A DNA stretch of 21,104 nucleotides from Anaerofilum sp. (GCA_020024115.1 JAHHUF010000021.1:1-21104); one strand, 5' to 3'; positions 7,554-15,620 are shown, counted from the stretch's first letter. The notes: generated by a model from the sequence alone, not told the origin. Numbers and translations are program-made.

Positions 7554-8405
7554 TTATACACCGGAATAAGCAGAGAAACCGCCATCAACAGGAATTACTA
7601 CACCAGTGATGAAAGATGCTGCTTTGTTGTTCAGCAAGAACAGCAAGCTGCCATCCAGTTCTTCGCTCTCGCCAAAACGACCCATAGGAGTTGCAGCCAA
7701 AATTTTGCCGGTACGAGCAGTTGGAGTGCCATCTGCATTAAACAGCAAAGCTGCATTCTGCTTTGTGGAGAAGAAACCAGGAGCAATTGCATTTACACGG
7801 ATGCCCACACGGCTGAAGTGAACTGCTAACCACTGAGTAAAGTTGGAAATAGCAGCCTTTGCACCGGAGTATGCAGGGATTTTGGTCAAAGGAGTGTATG
7901 CGTTCATGGAGCTTACATTGATGATGTTACAGCCCTCTCTGCCAACCATCTGGCGTGCAAATGCCTGAGTAGGAATCAATGTGCCCAAGAAGTTTAGGTT
8001 AAATACAAAGCCTACACCGTCTGCATCCAAATCAAAGAAGCTCTTAGTGTCTGCATCAATGTCGCCCAACTCAAAGTATTCTTTGTCAGTAGTAGCTTTA
8101 GGATTGTTACCGCCTGCACCATTAACCAAAATATCGCAAGCACCCAACTCTTTTTCTACCTGCTCAGCAACTGCATAGCAAATGTTTTTATCCAGAACAT
8201 TGCACTTATAAGCCTTTGCAATGCCGCCTTCTGCGGTGATTTCATCAGCATAAGCCTGTGCAGCCTCTTGGTTCAAGTCCAGCAATGCAACCTTTGCACC
8301 TGCACGAGCCAAAGTTTTTGCAAAAGCAGAGCAAATAACGCCGCCTGCACCAGTAATAACGGCAACTTTTCCGGTCAAATCGGTATCTAAAACATTCTTG
8401 TTCAT
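7554..8405 (-). CDS. uxuB: SDR-type D-mannonate oxidoreductase (fructuronate reductase)
   Basis: This 283-residue short-chain dehydrogenase probably interconverts D-fructuronate and D-mannonate with NAD(H), the step after UxaC. Visible motifs are the cofactor loop TGAGGVIC (18-25), NGAGG (95-99), S165/S166, and the catalytic Y179-x3-K183 in YSGAK. The insertion between the NGAGG motif and the central helix, at about residues 100-130 and rich in acidic residues, is typical of the Gram-positive YjmF/UxuB branch, as is Cys at the third glycine position of the cofactor loop. It is unrelated to the long-chain E. coli UxuB. AAGGGAG precedes the ATG. It lies 96 bases downstream of uxuA with a hairpin between them and ends in a strong terminator. 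The family is certain; the substrate comes from context plus branch features. Confidence 0.9.
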   Translation of the reverse strand: MNKNVLDTDLTGKVAVITGAGGVICSAFAKTLARAGAKVALLDLNQEAAQAYADEITAEGGIAKAYKCNVLDKNICYAVAEQVEKELGACDILVNGAGGNNPKATTDKEYFELGDIDADTKSFFDLDADGVGFVFNLNFLGTLIPTQAFARQMVGREGCNIINVSSMNAYTPLTKIPAYSGAKAAISNFTQWLAVHFSRVGIRVNAIAPGFFSTKQNAALLFNADGTPTARTGKILAATPMGRFGESEELDGSLLFLLNNKAASFITGVVIPVDGGFSAYSGV

Positions 8406-8438
8406 TTGAAATGACTCCCTTCAAATTATAGATATTCG

Positions 8439-8487
8439 TAAAAAATGAACGGCAAGCAGCAGGCACACCCACTTTCCTGCCGTTCAT
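8439..8487 (-). terminator. intercistronic hairpin between uxuA and uxuB (partial terminator)
   Basis: ATGAACGGCA (8445-8454) and TGCCGTTCAT (8478-8487) pair perfectly across a 23-base loop. On the minus strand TTTTTTAC follows at once. An alternative GCAGG/CCTGC pairing (8459-8463 with 8476-8480) competes within the loop. It looks like a terminator inside the operon and could lower uxuB expression relative to uxuA. Confidence 0.65.
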
Positions 8488-8501
8488 AGAATTCAAAAAA
8501 A

Positions 8502-9551
8502 TTATTTCTTCAAGTTTTTCTCGCAAGCCTCAAACAGACCATTGATATAGGTTGCACCCAAAGCACGGTCATACAGACCATAGCCAGGTTTACCGGTTTC
8601 ACCCCAAATCATGCGTCCGTGGTCAGGGCGCACATAACCATCAAAGCCAGTTTCTACCAGAGCTTTTACGATGTCGTACATATCCAAGCTGCCACAGCAG
8701 GACAGATGTGCACGCTCTTCAAAGCTGCCATCTTCCATAATTTTGACATTACGCATGTGCATAAACCCAATGCGACCCATTGCGGAATATTTGCGAACCA
8801 TTGCCACAACATCATTGGAAGCAGCACAGCCCAAAGAACCGGTGCACAGGCACAAGCTGTTTGCGGGGCTGTCAACTAACTTGAGGAAACGGTCAAGGTT
8901 TTCTTCGCAGGTGATGATGCGAGGCAGACCAAAGATAGGATATGGAGGGTCATCCGGGTGAATCGCCATCACAACGCCGCACTCCTCAGCAACAGGAATT
9001 ACTTTCTTGAGGAAATGCTCCAAGTTCTTCCACAGACCTTCTTCGCCCAACTCGCCATAAGCCTGAATCAACTCACGAACCTCGTCCTGAGTGTAGCTGG
9101 AATCCCAACCGGGCAAATGAATGTCATCTTTCAATGGGTCAAGACCTTTCATCTGGTCCCAGTACATTACCAGACTGGTGGAACCATCAGCAGCCTTTTT
9201 GTCCAACTGGGTGCGAGTCCAGTCAAACACAGGCATAAAGTTATAGGTTACACACTTAACACCATGCTTTGCACAGCGGCGAATGTTTTCGCAATATACA
9301 TCCAGCAGTTCTTCAACATTGTTGCGGCCCAGCTTGATGTCCTCGTGAACAGGAATGGACTCAACAACATCAAACACCAGTCCTTTTTCTTCACACTGCT
9401 CTTTCATTTTTGCAAGGCTTTCTTCCGGCCAAACCTCGCCAGGTTTTACATCATAAACAGCAGAAACGATGCTGCGCATACCTGGAATCTGGCTGATATA
9501 CTCCAAAGAAATTGGGTCAGAATCGCCATACCAGCGGAATGAAAGTTTCAT
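8502..9551 (-). CDS. uxuA: D-mannonate dehydratase
   Basis: This 349-residue TIM-barrel metalloenzyme dehydrates D-mannonate to 2-keto-3-deoxygluconate. The N-terminus MKLSFRWYG and the stretch ESIPVHEDIKLG (64-75) are typical of UxuA. Metal ligands known from the S. suis structure are all recognisable: H198 in MAIHPDDPP, C236 in CLCTGS, H265 in FMHMRN, and D310 in RPDHGRMIWGE. The length matches the shorter Gram-positive UxuA rather than the E. coli form of about 394 residues. GGGAGG lies upstream of the ATG. It heads a two-gene unit with uxuB, under its own strong promoter with elaborate upstream inverted repeats. Assignment is firm. Confidence 0.97.
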   Translation of the reverse strand: MKLSFRWYGDSDPISLEYISQIPGMRSIVSAVYDVKPGEVWPEESLAKMKEQCEEKGLVFDVVESIPVHEDIKLGRNNVEELLDVYCENIRRCAKHGVKCVTYNFMPVFDWTRTQLDKKAADGSTSLVMYWDQMKGLDPLKDDIHLPGWDSSYTQDEVRELIQAYGELGEEGLWKNLEHFLKKVIPVAEECGVVMAIHPDDPPYPIFGLPRIITCEENLDRFLKLVDSPANSLCLCTGSLGCAASNDVVAMVRKYSAMGRIGFMHMRNVKIMEDGSFEERAHLSCCGSLDMYDIVKALVETGFDGYVRPDHGRMIWGETGKPGYGLYDRALGATYINGLFEACEKNLKK

Positions 9552-9622
9552 CGGTATTTCCTCCCTTTTACTTTTCTATTTTGTTTCAGAAGTTTGTCCT
9601 TTATGCGAATAACTCTGTTTTG

Positions 9623-9651
9623 ATTATAACGCAACTTGCACACCACTTCAA
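9623..9651 (-). promoter_or_regulatory. sigma-A promoter of uxuA-uxuB
   Basis: On the minus strand TTGAAG (9646-9651) is followed after 17 bases by a consensus TATAAT (9623-9628), about 70 bases before the uxuA ATG. The inverted-repeat operator region lies just upstream. Confidence 0.75.
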
Positions 9652-9687
9652 TAAAAACAAAGCAACTTTTTATTGACTATTTATAGT

Positions 9688-9782
9688 ATATCACACGATA
9701 TTTACAATCAATATATCTTATATTGTTATTTAGATTGTAAATATTGCGATTAAGCCTTTATCAACTGAAAATCGTGTGATAT
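9688..9782. promoter_or_regulatory. nested inverted repeats upstream of uxuA (putative AraC-type operator)
   Basis: Two perfect 12-base inverted repeats are nested. The outer pair is ATATCACACGAT (9688-9699) with ATCGTGTGATAT (9771-9782). The inner pair is ATATTTACAATC (9698-9709) with GATTGTAAATAT (9733-9744). The inner 12-mer recurs exactly beside the araC promoter (15674-15685). The region lies upstream of the uxuA -35, as expected for activator sites or a repression loop. Confidence 0.65.
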
Positions 9783-9801
9783 TTTTCTATTTTTATCTAA
9801 A

Positions 9802-9841
9802 AACAAGGGCACGCTACCCCAAGAGCCGAAACAGCGTGCCC
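9802..9841 (-). terminator. rho-independent terminator of uxaC
   Basis: GGGCACGCT (9807-9815) and AGCGTGCCC (9833-9841) pair perfectly, starting 7 bases after the uxaC stop. They are followed on the minus strand by TTGTTTTTAG. The hairpin closes the long redox cassette/uxaC unit before the uxuA regulatory region. Confidence 0.85.
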
Positions 9842-9847
9842 ACAAAA

Positions 9848-11251
9848 TCAAATTCCAAAATAACGCTTTGCGTTGTTTGTACAAATATCCTCTACCATCT
9901 GTCCCAAAGTCTTGATATCAGCAGGATATTCGCCATTCTCCACCCAATTTCCAATCAATTCACACAAAATGCGGCGGAAGTATTCATGGCGTGTATAGGA
10001 CAAAAAGCTACGGCTATCGGTCAACATTCCAATAAAGTTGCCCAGCAGTCCCAAATTTGCAAGGCTTGTCATCTGCTCAAACATACCTGTCTTGTTGTCA
10101 TTGAACCACCATGCGCTGCCATGTTGCATCTTTCCAGCAACTTCCACACCTTGAAATGCACCAATCAAAGTGCCAAGCTGTGCATTGTCAGCAGGGTTCA
10201 AGCTGTACAAAATGGTACGGGGCAGCTTGTTTTCACTGTCAAGCTGGCTCAGCAATGCTGCCAAAGCTCCGCCGCTGCTGGTGACAGCGATACAGTCATA
10301 ACCAGAATCAGGCCCCAGTTGTGCCAACATTTTTGCATTGGGATTCCTCATGCATGAGAAATGCAGCTGCATTGCCCAGCCCAGTTCTGCATATTTGCGC
10401 GCACAGAACAACAGCAAAGCAGTTTTGTACATTTCTGCTTCCTCGGTGGTAACGGTTTCGCCCTTCATTGCTTTTTGGAAGATAGCGGAAACGGTAGCAT
10501 CATCGGCAGGACGATACATCACATAATCCAAGCCGTGGTCTGATGCACGGCAACCCATCTCGTTAAAGAAATCAATGCGCTCACCCAAAGCATGACGAAC
10601 ACAATGAATACAACTGAACTCGCTGCCCACAACCTTTTCCAGCTTATGGATATATTCAACAAAACCGGGCTTGTCAATATTCAATGCACGATCGGGACGG
10701 AAGCTGGGGCAAACCTTTGTTTTAAAACTGCTGTCCTCTGCAATTTTTTTGTGCCACTCCAAGCTGTCGCATGGGTCATCGGTAGTGCCAACCATATAAA
10801 CATTGCTTGCTTTAATCAAGCCACGAGCAGTCATTTCAGGGTCGTTCTGCAATTTTTCGTTGCACAGATTCCAAACTTCCTCCGCAGTTTCGCCATTCAA
10901 AACGCCATTATAACCAAAATATCGCTGCAATTCCAAATGACACCAATGATACATAGGGTTGCCGATTGCTTTTGGCAAAGCCTCTGCAAACTTTTGGAAC
11001 TTTTCACGGTCAGAGGCATCGCCAGTGATATATTTCTCCTCTACACCGTTGGAACGCATGACACGCCATTTATAGTGGTCACCGCCCAGCCAAATTTGAG
11101 TGATGTTCTCAAAACGGCGGTCTTCAGCAATTTCCTGTGGGTTAATGTGACAGTGATAATCAATAATTGGCATTTTTGCTGCATGGTCATGGTACAGTGT
11201 GCGTGCTGTAGGGGTAGACAGCAAAAAATCTTTATCCATAAATGGTTTCAT
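9848..11251 (-). CDS. uxaC: glucuronate isomerase (uronate isomerase)
   Basis: This 467-residue amidohydrolase-fold isomerase converts D-glucuronate to D-fructuronate (and D-galacturonate to D-tagaturonate) in the cytoplasm. The N-terminal metal-site motif DYHCHINP (H33, H35) with PQEIAEDRRFEN is diagnostic. TTDDPCDSLEWH and FRPDRALNI further along are equally typical. Length agrees with the family, about 465-470 residues. The ATG at 11251 is favoured over a TTG two codons upstream, since GGAG is only 5 bases from that TTG. It is the last gene of a probable five-gene unit, 70 bases after the TIM-barrel gene with a hairpin in the gap, and is followed at once by a terminator. It provides the entry step for uxuB and uxuA. 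Confidence 0.97.
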   Translation of the reverse strand: MKPFMDKDFLLSTPTARTLYHDHAAKMPIIDYHCHINPQEIAEDRRFENITQIWLGGDHYKWRVMRSNGVEEKYITGDASDREKFQKFAEALPKAIGNPMYHWCHLELQRYFGYNGVLNGETAEEVWNLCNEKLQNDPEMTARGLIKASNVYMVGTTDDPCDSLEWHKKIAEDSSFKTKVCPSFRPDRALNIDKPGFVEYIHKLEKVVGSEFSCIHCVRHALGERIDFFNEMGCRASDHGLDYVMYRPADDATVSAIFQKAMKGETVTTEEAEMYKTALLLFCARKYAELGWAMQLHFSCMRNPNAKMLAQLGPDSGYDCIAVTSSGGALAALLSQLDSENKLPRTILYSLNPADNAQLGTLIGAFQGVEVAGKMQHGSAWWFNDNKTGMFEQMTSLANLGLLGNFIGMLTDSRSFLSYTRHEYFRRILCELIGNWVENGEYPADIKTLGQMVEDICTNNAKRYFGI

Positions 11252-11281
11252 AATCAAAGTATCTCCTTTTTATGATAGAAA

Positions 11282-11315
11282 AGAAAGTGCAGCATACTAT
11301 TATGCCACACTTTCT
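11282..11315 (-). terminator. hairpin between the TIM-barrel gene and uxaC
   Basis: Arms 11282-11295 and 11302-11315 form a 14-pair stem with two G-U pairs and a 6-base loop, 6 bases after the upstream stop codon. The following minus-strand sequence TTTTCTATC is only weakly U-rich, so partial termination or transcript stabilisation is as likely as full termination. Confidence 0.5.
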
Positions 11316-11321
11316 GGCTTT

Positions 11322-12188
11322 TTACAGCTCAAACCAATCCGCATAACCCATTTTAATGAGATTTTCACGGCTGATTTTCAGGCTTTCAAATGGGTCACGA
11401 CCATAAGTATCATCCTGCTCAATCAAGAAATACTCACTTCCGCTTGCAAGACCTGCTTCAATACATTCTTTAATTGGCAATGTGCCTTCGCCAACCTCTG
11501 CAAATTGAATGATGCCGGTGAATGCAGACATAAAGTTTTTGACATCAAAAGGCCCTTCGGGCATTTTAAATTCGCCAACACGATAGTCTTTCAGATGCAG
11601 CAGACGAATGCGTCCATTGTATTTTTTAATGAACTCAACAGGGTTTTCGCCACCACGCTGAATCCAGTGAATATCCAACTCAAAGCCCATATACTTTGTG
11701 TTATTTTTGATGATATCCAACAGATATTCACCATCATATTTTGAAAACTCGATATGATGGTTATGATAGTACAGGTCAATACCATGCTCTTTCAAGCGTG
11801 CTGCCATTTCGTCTGCACGCTTTACAAAATCCAGTGCTTTTTCACGGCTGCCCATACAGGTCATTGGCAGCATACCGATGCGCAACAAATCGCAATCCAA
11901 GGTTTTGCAGTCTGCAACAATTTTATCAAAATCGCTGACCAGATATTCGCCGGGCATTCCCTCTACCATTGGCTCCAAGTTTGCAGACAATGCTGCAATT
12001 TTGATGCCAAACTCCTCACAAGCACGCTTCATATCAGCAACATTTTCAGGAGTCATTGAAATCTGGCTCACCTCAACACAGTGATAGCCCAATTCAGCAC
12101 ATGCTTTTAAAGTGCCGTATGCACCCAATTCATCAATTTTACTTTTAATGGTACTCATCTGAATACCAATCAAACCTTTTTTACTCAT
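11322..12188 (-). CDS. xylose-isomerase-like TIM-barrel sugar isomerase/epimerase
   Basis: This 288-residue protein belongs to the AP_endonuc_2 (PF01261) sugar isomerase/epimerase superfamily. Candidate metal or substrate residues are H142/H144/E147 in YHNHHIEF, D172 in ELDIHW, H198 in LLHLKDY, E234 in VGEGTLP and E257 in IEQDD. The C-terminal TYGRDPFESLKISRENL is common in members found beside Gfo/Idh/MocA dehydrogenases. The ATG at 12188 has GGAG upstream; the reading frame extends 21 codons further back without a ribosome binding site. It lies 67 bases after an oxidoreductase gene. It may isomerise or eliminate a keto-sugar made by the dehydrogenases; the substrate is unknown. Confidence 0.85.
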   Translation of the reverse strand: MSKKGLIGIQMSTIKSKIDELGAYGTLKACAELGYHCVEVSQISMTPENVADMKRACEEFGIKIAALSANLEPMVEGMPGEYLVSDFDKIVADCKTLDCDLLRIGMLPMTCMGSREKALDFVKRADEMAARLKEHGIDLYYHNHHIEFSKYDGEYLLDIIKNNTKYMGFELDIHWIQRGGENPVEFIKKYNGRIRLLHLKDYRVGEFKMPEGPFDVKNFMSAFTGIIQFAEVGEGTLPIKECIEAGLASGSEYFLIEQDDTYGRDPFESLKISRENLIKMGYADWFEL

Positions 12189-12255
12189 GGCATTTTCTCC
12201 TTCTCTGCAATTTTCTTCTCCAAAAATAAAATTCTCCGCTTTGGACAGCAATCAA

Positions 12256-13251
12256 TTACAACAATTCTGCTTTTCCGCTTTGACTGGACGCACGCACAGC
12301 ATCAATCATCTTCATACTCAGCACACCGTCTGTGGCGCAAGGGTAATGCCGACAGTCGGTTTCCAAATCTTGATAGAACAAATGAATCAGCTTTGCATGG
12401 CCGGCACCATAATAAAACTTAGCACCGGGCAAACGGGAATCTTCTGCCAAAAGTGTTTTTTCTCCACCAACAACTTTCCACAGTTTATTATCTTGAATCA
12501 GATAACTTCCCTTTTGCAGTTCAACTGCAATTTCCACATTGGTATTGACCGAATGGGAAACCGTTGCAAAAAATGTTCCTACTGCACCGCTTTTATAAAC
12601 GATATGGGCAGTTGCAGTGTCTTCCACCTCAATGCCATAATCCAATAGCTGGCAGATATTGCCCCGAATACTTTCGATTTCTCCGCCAAACAGAGCCATC
12701 AAATCCAAAGTGTGAATACTTTGGTTAATCATAACACCGCCACCGGCTGTGTCCATTTTCCCACGCCACGGCTCGGCATCATAATAGGCTTTTGGGCGTG
12801 CCCAAACAACATTCGCTTTGACAGATGTCACTGTGCCTTCCAATCCGCTTTGAATAATTCGCAAAAGCTCTTCGGTTGTTTCATTGTATCGGTTTTGCAG
12901 ACATAACCCAATGTGAACATCGGGATGTTTCTTCTCCAAATCTGCAAATTTTTCCGCTTGTGCAGCATTCAAAGCAAGGGGCTTTTCGCAGAAAATATCA
13001 ATTCCTGCTTCTGCTGCGTCCTTTGCAACCGGATAATGAAGCCAATGGGGCAAACACAAATGCACACAATCAGGTTTTTCTTTTGCAAACAGTTCTTTAT
13101 AGTCGGTATAAAAAGCAGCGTCAGGTGCAAGGGTTTGACGCTCCTCTTTCAAGTCACAAATCGCACATAGTTCAACCTGTTCCATCTCTAGCAGGATGGG
13201 CAGATGGATTTTTGCAATTTCGCCCAAACCGATTACAGCAACTCGTTTCAT
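12256..13251 (-). CDS. Gfo/Idh/MocA-family NAD(P)-dependent oxidoreductase (second of pair)
   Basis: This 331-residue protein has an N-terminal Rossmann fold (VIGLGEIAKIH, residues 6-16), the conserved CEKPLA with K90, and a C-terminal alpha/beta domain. The catalytic-site segment GGGVMINQSIHTLDL (about 170-184) holds H180. The usual acidic residue four before the histidine is Asn-Gln here. The NQ-x-x-H variant recurs in the partner gene and, from memory, in several sugar 3-dehydrogenases; this last point should be checked. AGGAGG precedes the ATG. It lies 71 bases downstream of the first oxidoreductase and upstream of a TIM-barrel gene, so all are likely one transcript with uxaC. Family certain; substrate unknown, perhaps a glucuronide or a 3-keto intermediate. 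Confidence 0.9.
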   Translation of the reverse strand: MKRVAVIGLGEIAKIHLPILLEMEQVELCAICDLKEERQTLAPDAAFYTDYKELFAKEKPDCVHLCLPHWLHYPVAKDAAEAGIDIFCEKPLALNAAQAEKFADLEKKHPDVHIGLCLQNRYNETTEELLRIIQSGLEGTVTSVKANVVWARPKAYYDAEPWRGKMDTAGGGVMINQSIHTLDLMALFGGEIESIRGNICQLLDYGIEVEDTATAHIVYKSGAVGTFFATVSHSVNTNVEIAVELQKGSYLIQDNKLWKVVGGEKTLLAEDSRLPGAKFYYGAGHAKLIHLFYQDLETDCRHYPCATDGVLSMKMIDAVRASSQSGKAELL

Positions 13252-13322
13252 TTTGACTGCCTCCTATAAAAGGGATTGCAGGGCTTTGCAGAACCACAAA
13301 GCCGCTGCATTTCCTTTTTCGT

Positions 13323-14513
13323 TTATCGGGTAGGGAACTTGCCTTCCTCTACAATACGCTTGTTCAATTCCTGCAGGAACAGTTCTTCGTCGCAGGGGTT
13401 TTCTACCTCACGGCCCAGCCAGCTAGACAGCAAAGTGGAGTTTGCAAGGGTTACACCATTGATACCTTCGCAGCCGGGTGCCAGCAAGGGAGAACCCTCC
13501 AAAACATGGCAGGCAAAGTTTTCCATAACGGTGGTGTGCTGATAGCCCCAACCATCGGTGTTTTCAAAGGTTTCAGTGGTGTACAGTCCACCGCCGCCGT
13601 TGCCACTGGTCAGACGCGCAACTTCCATCATGCTCATGCTCTCGTTCATTTCAAGCTCGCTCTTATTCAAGCGATAAATGGTTGCAGTTTTGCTGTCTTC
13701 AACAACAATCTTGCCGTTGTCAAAGTCAATCTCCAAACGGTCGGTACCGCAAGCGTCATGGGTGCAGGTAATGAAAGAACCAGTTGCACCATTCTCATAC
13801 TCAGTTACGATGGTAACATCGTTATCCACAACAATGTCACGATGGCAGCCATACTTAATTTTAGAGTATACTTTGGTGGGAACGCCGCAAATCCACTGCC
13901 ACAAGTCCAGTTGGTGAGGTGCCTGATTTACCAGAACACCGCCGCCTTCGCCGCCCCATGTTGCACGCCAGTTGCTCTGCTGATAGTAGCTGTCTGGACG
14001 CCACCATGTATTGATAATCCAGTTAGAACGGCGAATTTCGCCCAGTTCGCCCGAAGCAACAATCTCTTTGATGCGCTGATACAGCTTGTTGGTACGCTGA
14101 TTGAACATGATGCCAAAAGGAACCTCAGGATGTGCTGCTGCACATTCGTTCATTTCACGCACAGATTTTGCATAGACACCAGCAGGTTTTTCTACCAAAA
14201 CAGGCATACCATGCTCAATGCAATAAATGGCAATTTCAGTGTGCAGATAGTGAGGAACAGTGGTGATAACTGCATCAACAGTGCCGGAAGCCACCATTTC
14301 CTTCCAATCTTTGAAAAAAGGATACTCTGGGTATTTCTCTTTGCACATTTCTTCCTTTACAGGGTCAATGTCGCACAATGCACCCAATGCGCAGTGAGGA
14401 GGACAGTCTGGTGCTACCATGCCCGGAAAACCGGCTCTGCCAGTCAAAAATCCGGCGTATGCGCCACCTTGTGCACCAATACCGATTAAACCAAAACGAA
14501 TTTTCTTGTCCAT
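13323..14513 (-). CDS. Gfo/Idh/MocA-family NAD(P)-dependent oxidoreductase (first of pair)
   Basis: This 396-residue protein has an N-terminal dinucleotide-binding fold (LIGIGAQGGAYA, residues 9-20), VLVEKPAG with K109, and the active-site stretch WGGEGGGVLVNQAPHQLDLW with H190. The C-terminal domain is longer than in its partner. WRATWGGEGGGVLVNQAPHQLDL resembles enzymes that oxidise a sugar hydroxyl to a ketone, such as levoglucosan 3-dehydrogenase or DgpA-type glycoside oxidases; that link is recollection and inference. The ATG at 14513 has AAAGGAG 9 bases upstream; an upstream ATG at 14534 overlaps that site. Second gene of the divergent AraC-linked cassette. Confidence 0.9.
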   Translation of the reverse strand: MDKKIRFGLIGIGAQGGAYAGFLTGRAGFPGMVAPDCPPHCALGALCDIDPVKEEMCKEKYPEYPFFKDWKEMVASGTVDAVITTVPHYLHTEIAIYCIEHGMPVLVEKPAGVYAKSVREMNECAAAHPEVPFGIMFNQRTNKLYQRIKEIVASGELGEIRRSNWIINTWWRPDSYYQQSNWRATWGGEGGGVLVNQAPHQLDLWQWICGVPTKVYSKIKYGCHRDIVVDNDVTIVTEYENGATGSFITCTHDACGTDRLEIDFDNGKIVVEDSKTATIYRLNKSELEMNESMSMMEVARLTSGNGGGGLYTTETFENTDGWGYQHTTVMENFACHVLEGSPLLAPGCEGINGVTLANSTLLSSWLGREVENPCDEELFLQELNKRIVEEGKFPTR

Positions 14514-14666
14514 CTTTTTATTCTCCTTTTGCAAATATTTTTATTAAAATTTTTCATCTTAGAATTAAATGTTTAGAGCATATTTTCACAATAAACCGGT
14601 AGATGCAAAGCAAAGTATATCCTGTTTATTATAAAAAACCAAACATTTAGCCTTTTCAAACAACCC

Positions 14667-15545
14667 CTAGATAAACTTGTTTAAAATCTCTTTCAGTGCA
14701 TTGAACTGCATTGCATAGCCTTCTGCACCATCTTTTGCTTTGTTTTCGCTGATAACTTCGCTTGCATCTGCAACTTCCAAACTCTGCAAGGTATCAAACA
14801 AAACCAAATGCGGCTCCAAAGTCAAAAAGCCTTCATAGCCCTCTTTCACGATTGCCTGCTCTAACAGTTGTGCAATTTTTCCATCGCCTGTGCCGCAAAC
14901 AACATTTTCGTTTTTGTCATAGATGGCATCTTTGATATGAATATAGACTACTTGGTCTTTCAGCATTTCCCAACAAGAAGCAGTGTCTTCTCCACACTGC
15001 ACAAAGTTTGCATAGTCAAATACTGCTTTAAAATGTGCGCTGCCCACTTGGTTCAAAACATCCTTACAGCGGCATGCAATGTCACCATAGATGTCTTTTT
15101 CATTTTCGTGAATCAGAATCACATCATATTTTTCTGCAATGGCTGCAAACTGCTTCAATTTTTCCAGAACAACTTCTCGATAGGAGTCTGGCTCTTTTCC
15201 TTTTGGGATGTAAAAGCTGAACATACGAATATAGCGGCAATCCAACAGCTTGCAGATTTGACAAAGCGTGTCCAATTGACCCAACTGTTTTTGGAAGCCT
15301 TCTTCATCCTCAACATCCACTTTACCGATGGGGCTGCCCAAACTGGAAACTTTGACACCCGCAGAATTCAAACGGGGAAGAATCTTTTCTCTCACTTCGT
15401 CCACAGTATATTCTGCAATGCCTTTTCCATCTGCGGCACGCAGAGAAATATAGTTCATGCCCAAGTCGGTGACAACTTTGAGCTGTTCATCCAACTGTGC
15501 GCTGATTTCATCTGCAAAGCCGGAAATTACAATATTTGATGACAT
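14667..15545 (-). CDS. sugar phosphate isomerase/epimerase-like TIM barrel (first gene of cassette)
   Basis: This 292-residue AP_endonuc_2 (PF01261) protein retains the complete metal set of IolI/xylose-isomerase-like enzymes: E147 in LIHENEKD, D177 in VFDYANF, H203 in YIHIKDA and E244 in LTLEPHL. The N-terminal GFADEISAQLDEQ is typical of the branch found with Gfo/Idh/MocA dehydrogenases in gut bacteria. The ATG at 15545 has GAAAGGAG upstream; 14 earlier codons lack a site. It is divergent from the AraC-type regulator, so the 240-base region between the two starts controls both. A 153-base gap separates it from the next oxidoreductase; it contains a spaced AAATGTTT/AAACATTT repeat but no convincing terminator. 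Function could be epimerisation or beta-elimination of a keto-glycoside. Confidence 0.85.
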   Translation of the reverse strand: MSSNIVISGFADEISAQLDEQLKVVTDLGMNYISLRAADGKGIAEYTVDEVREKILPRLNSAGVKVSSLGSPIGKVDVEDEEGFQKQLGQLDTLCQICKLLDCRYIRMFSFYIPKGKEPDSYREVVLEKLKQFAAIAEKYDVILIHENEKDIYGDIACRCKDVLNQVGSAHFKAVFDYANFVQCGEDTASCWEMLKDQVVYIHIKDAIYDKNENVVCGTGDGKIAQLLEQAIVKEGYEGFLTLEPHLVLFDTLQSLEVADASEVISENKAKDGAEGYAMQFNALKEILNKFI

Positions 15546-15608
15546 AAAGTTTCTCCTTTCGGTTTTGTTATTTATTCCAAAAAACAAATTTTAATTTGTG
15601 CATATTGT

Positions 15609-15620
15609 ATATTTACACAA
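15609..15620. promoter_or_regulatory. operator-like site upstream of the redox cassette
   Basis: ATATTTACACAA shares ATATTTACA with the uxuA and araC sites, and ATTTACACAA with the symporter region. It sits inside a weakly palindromic TTGTG...CACAA segment (15596-15620), about 65 bases upstream of the first cassette gene. No convincing -35 is present nearby, consistent with activator dependence. Confidence 0.45.

Noticed and set aside
10592..11275. Plus-strand open frame of 227 codons opposite uxaC
   Set aside because: Mirror of a firmly identified gene; no recognisable domain and no start signal.
13506..14489. Long plus-strand open frame (327 codons) opposite the first oxidoreductase
   Set aside because: It lies entirely antisense to a well-supported Gfo/Idh/MocA gene, has Cys/His-rich low-quality composition and no ribosome binding site.
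14868..15539. Plus-strand open frame of 223 codons opposite the first TIM-barrel gene
   Set aside because: Antisense shadow of a conserved gene with intact metal site; composition is not protein-like.
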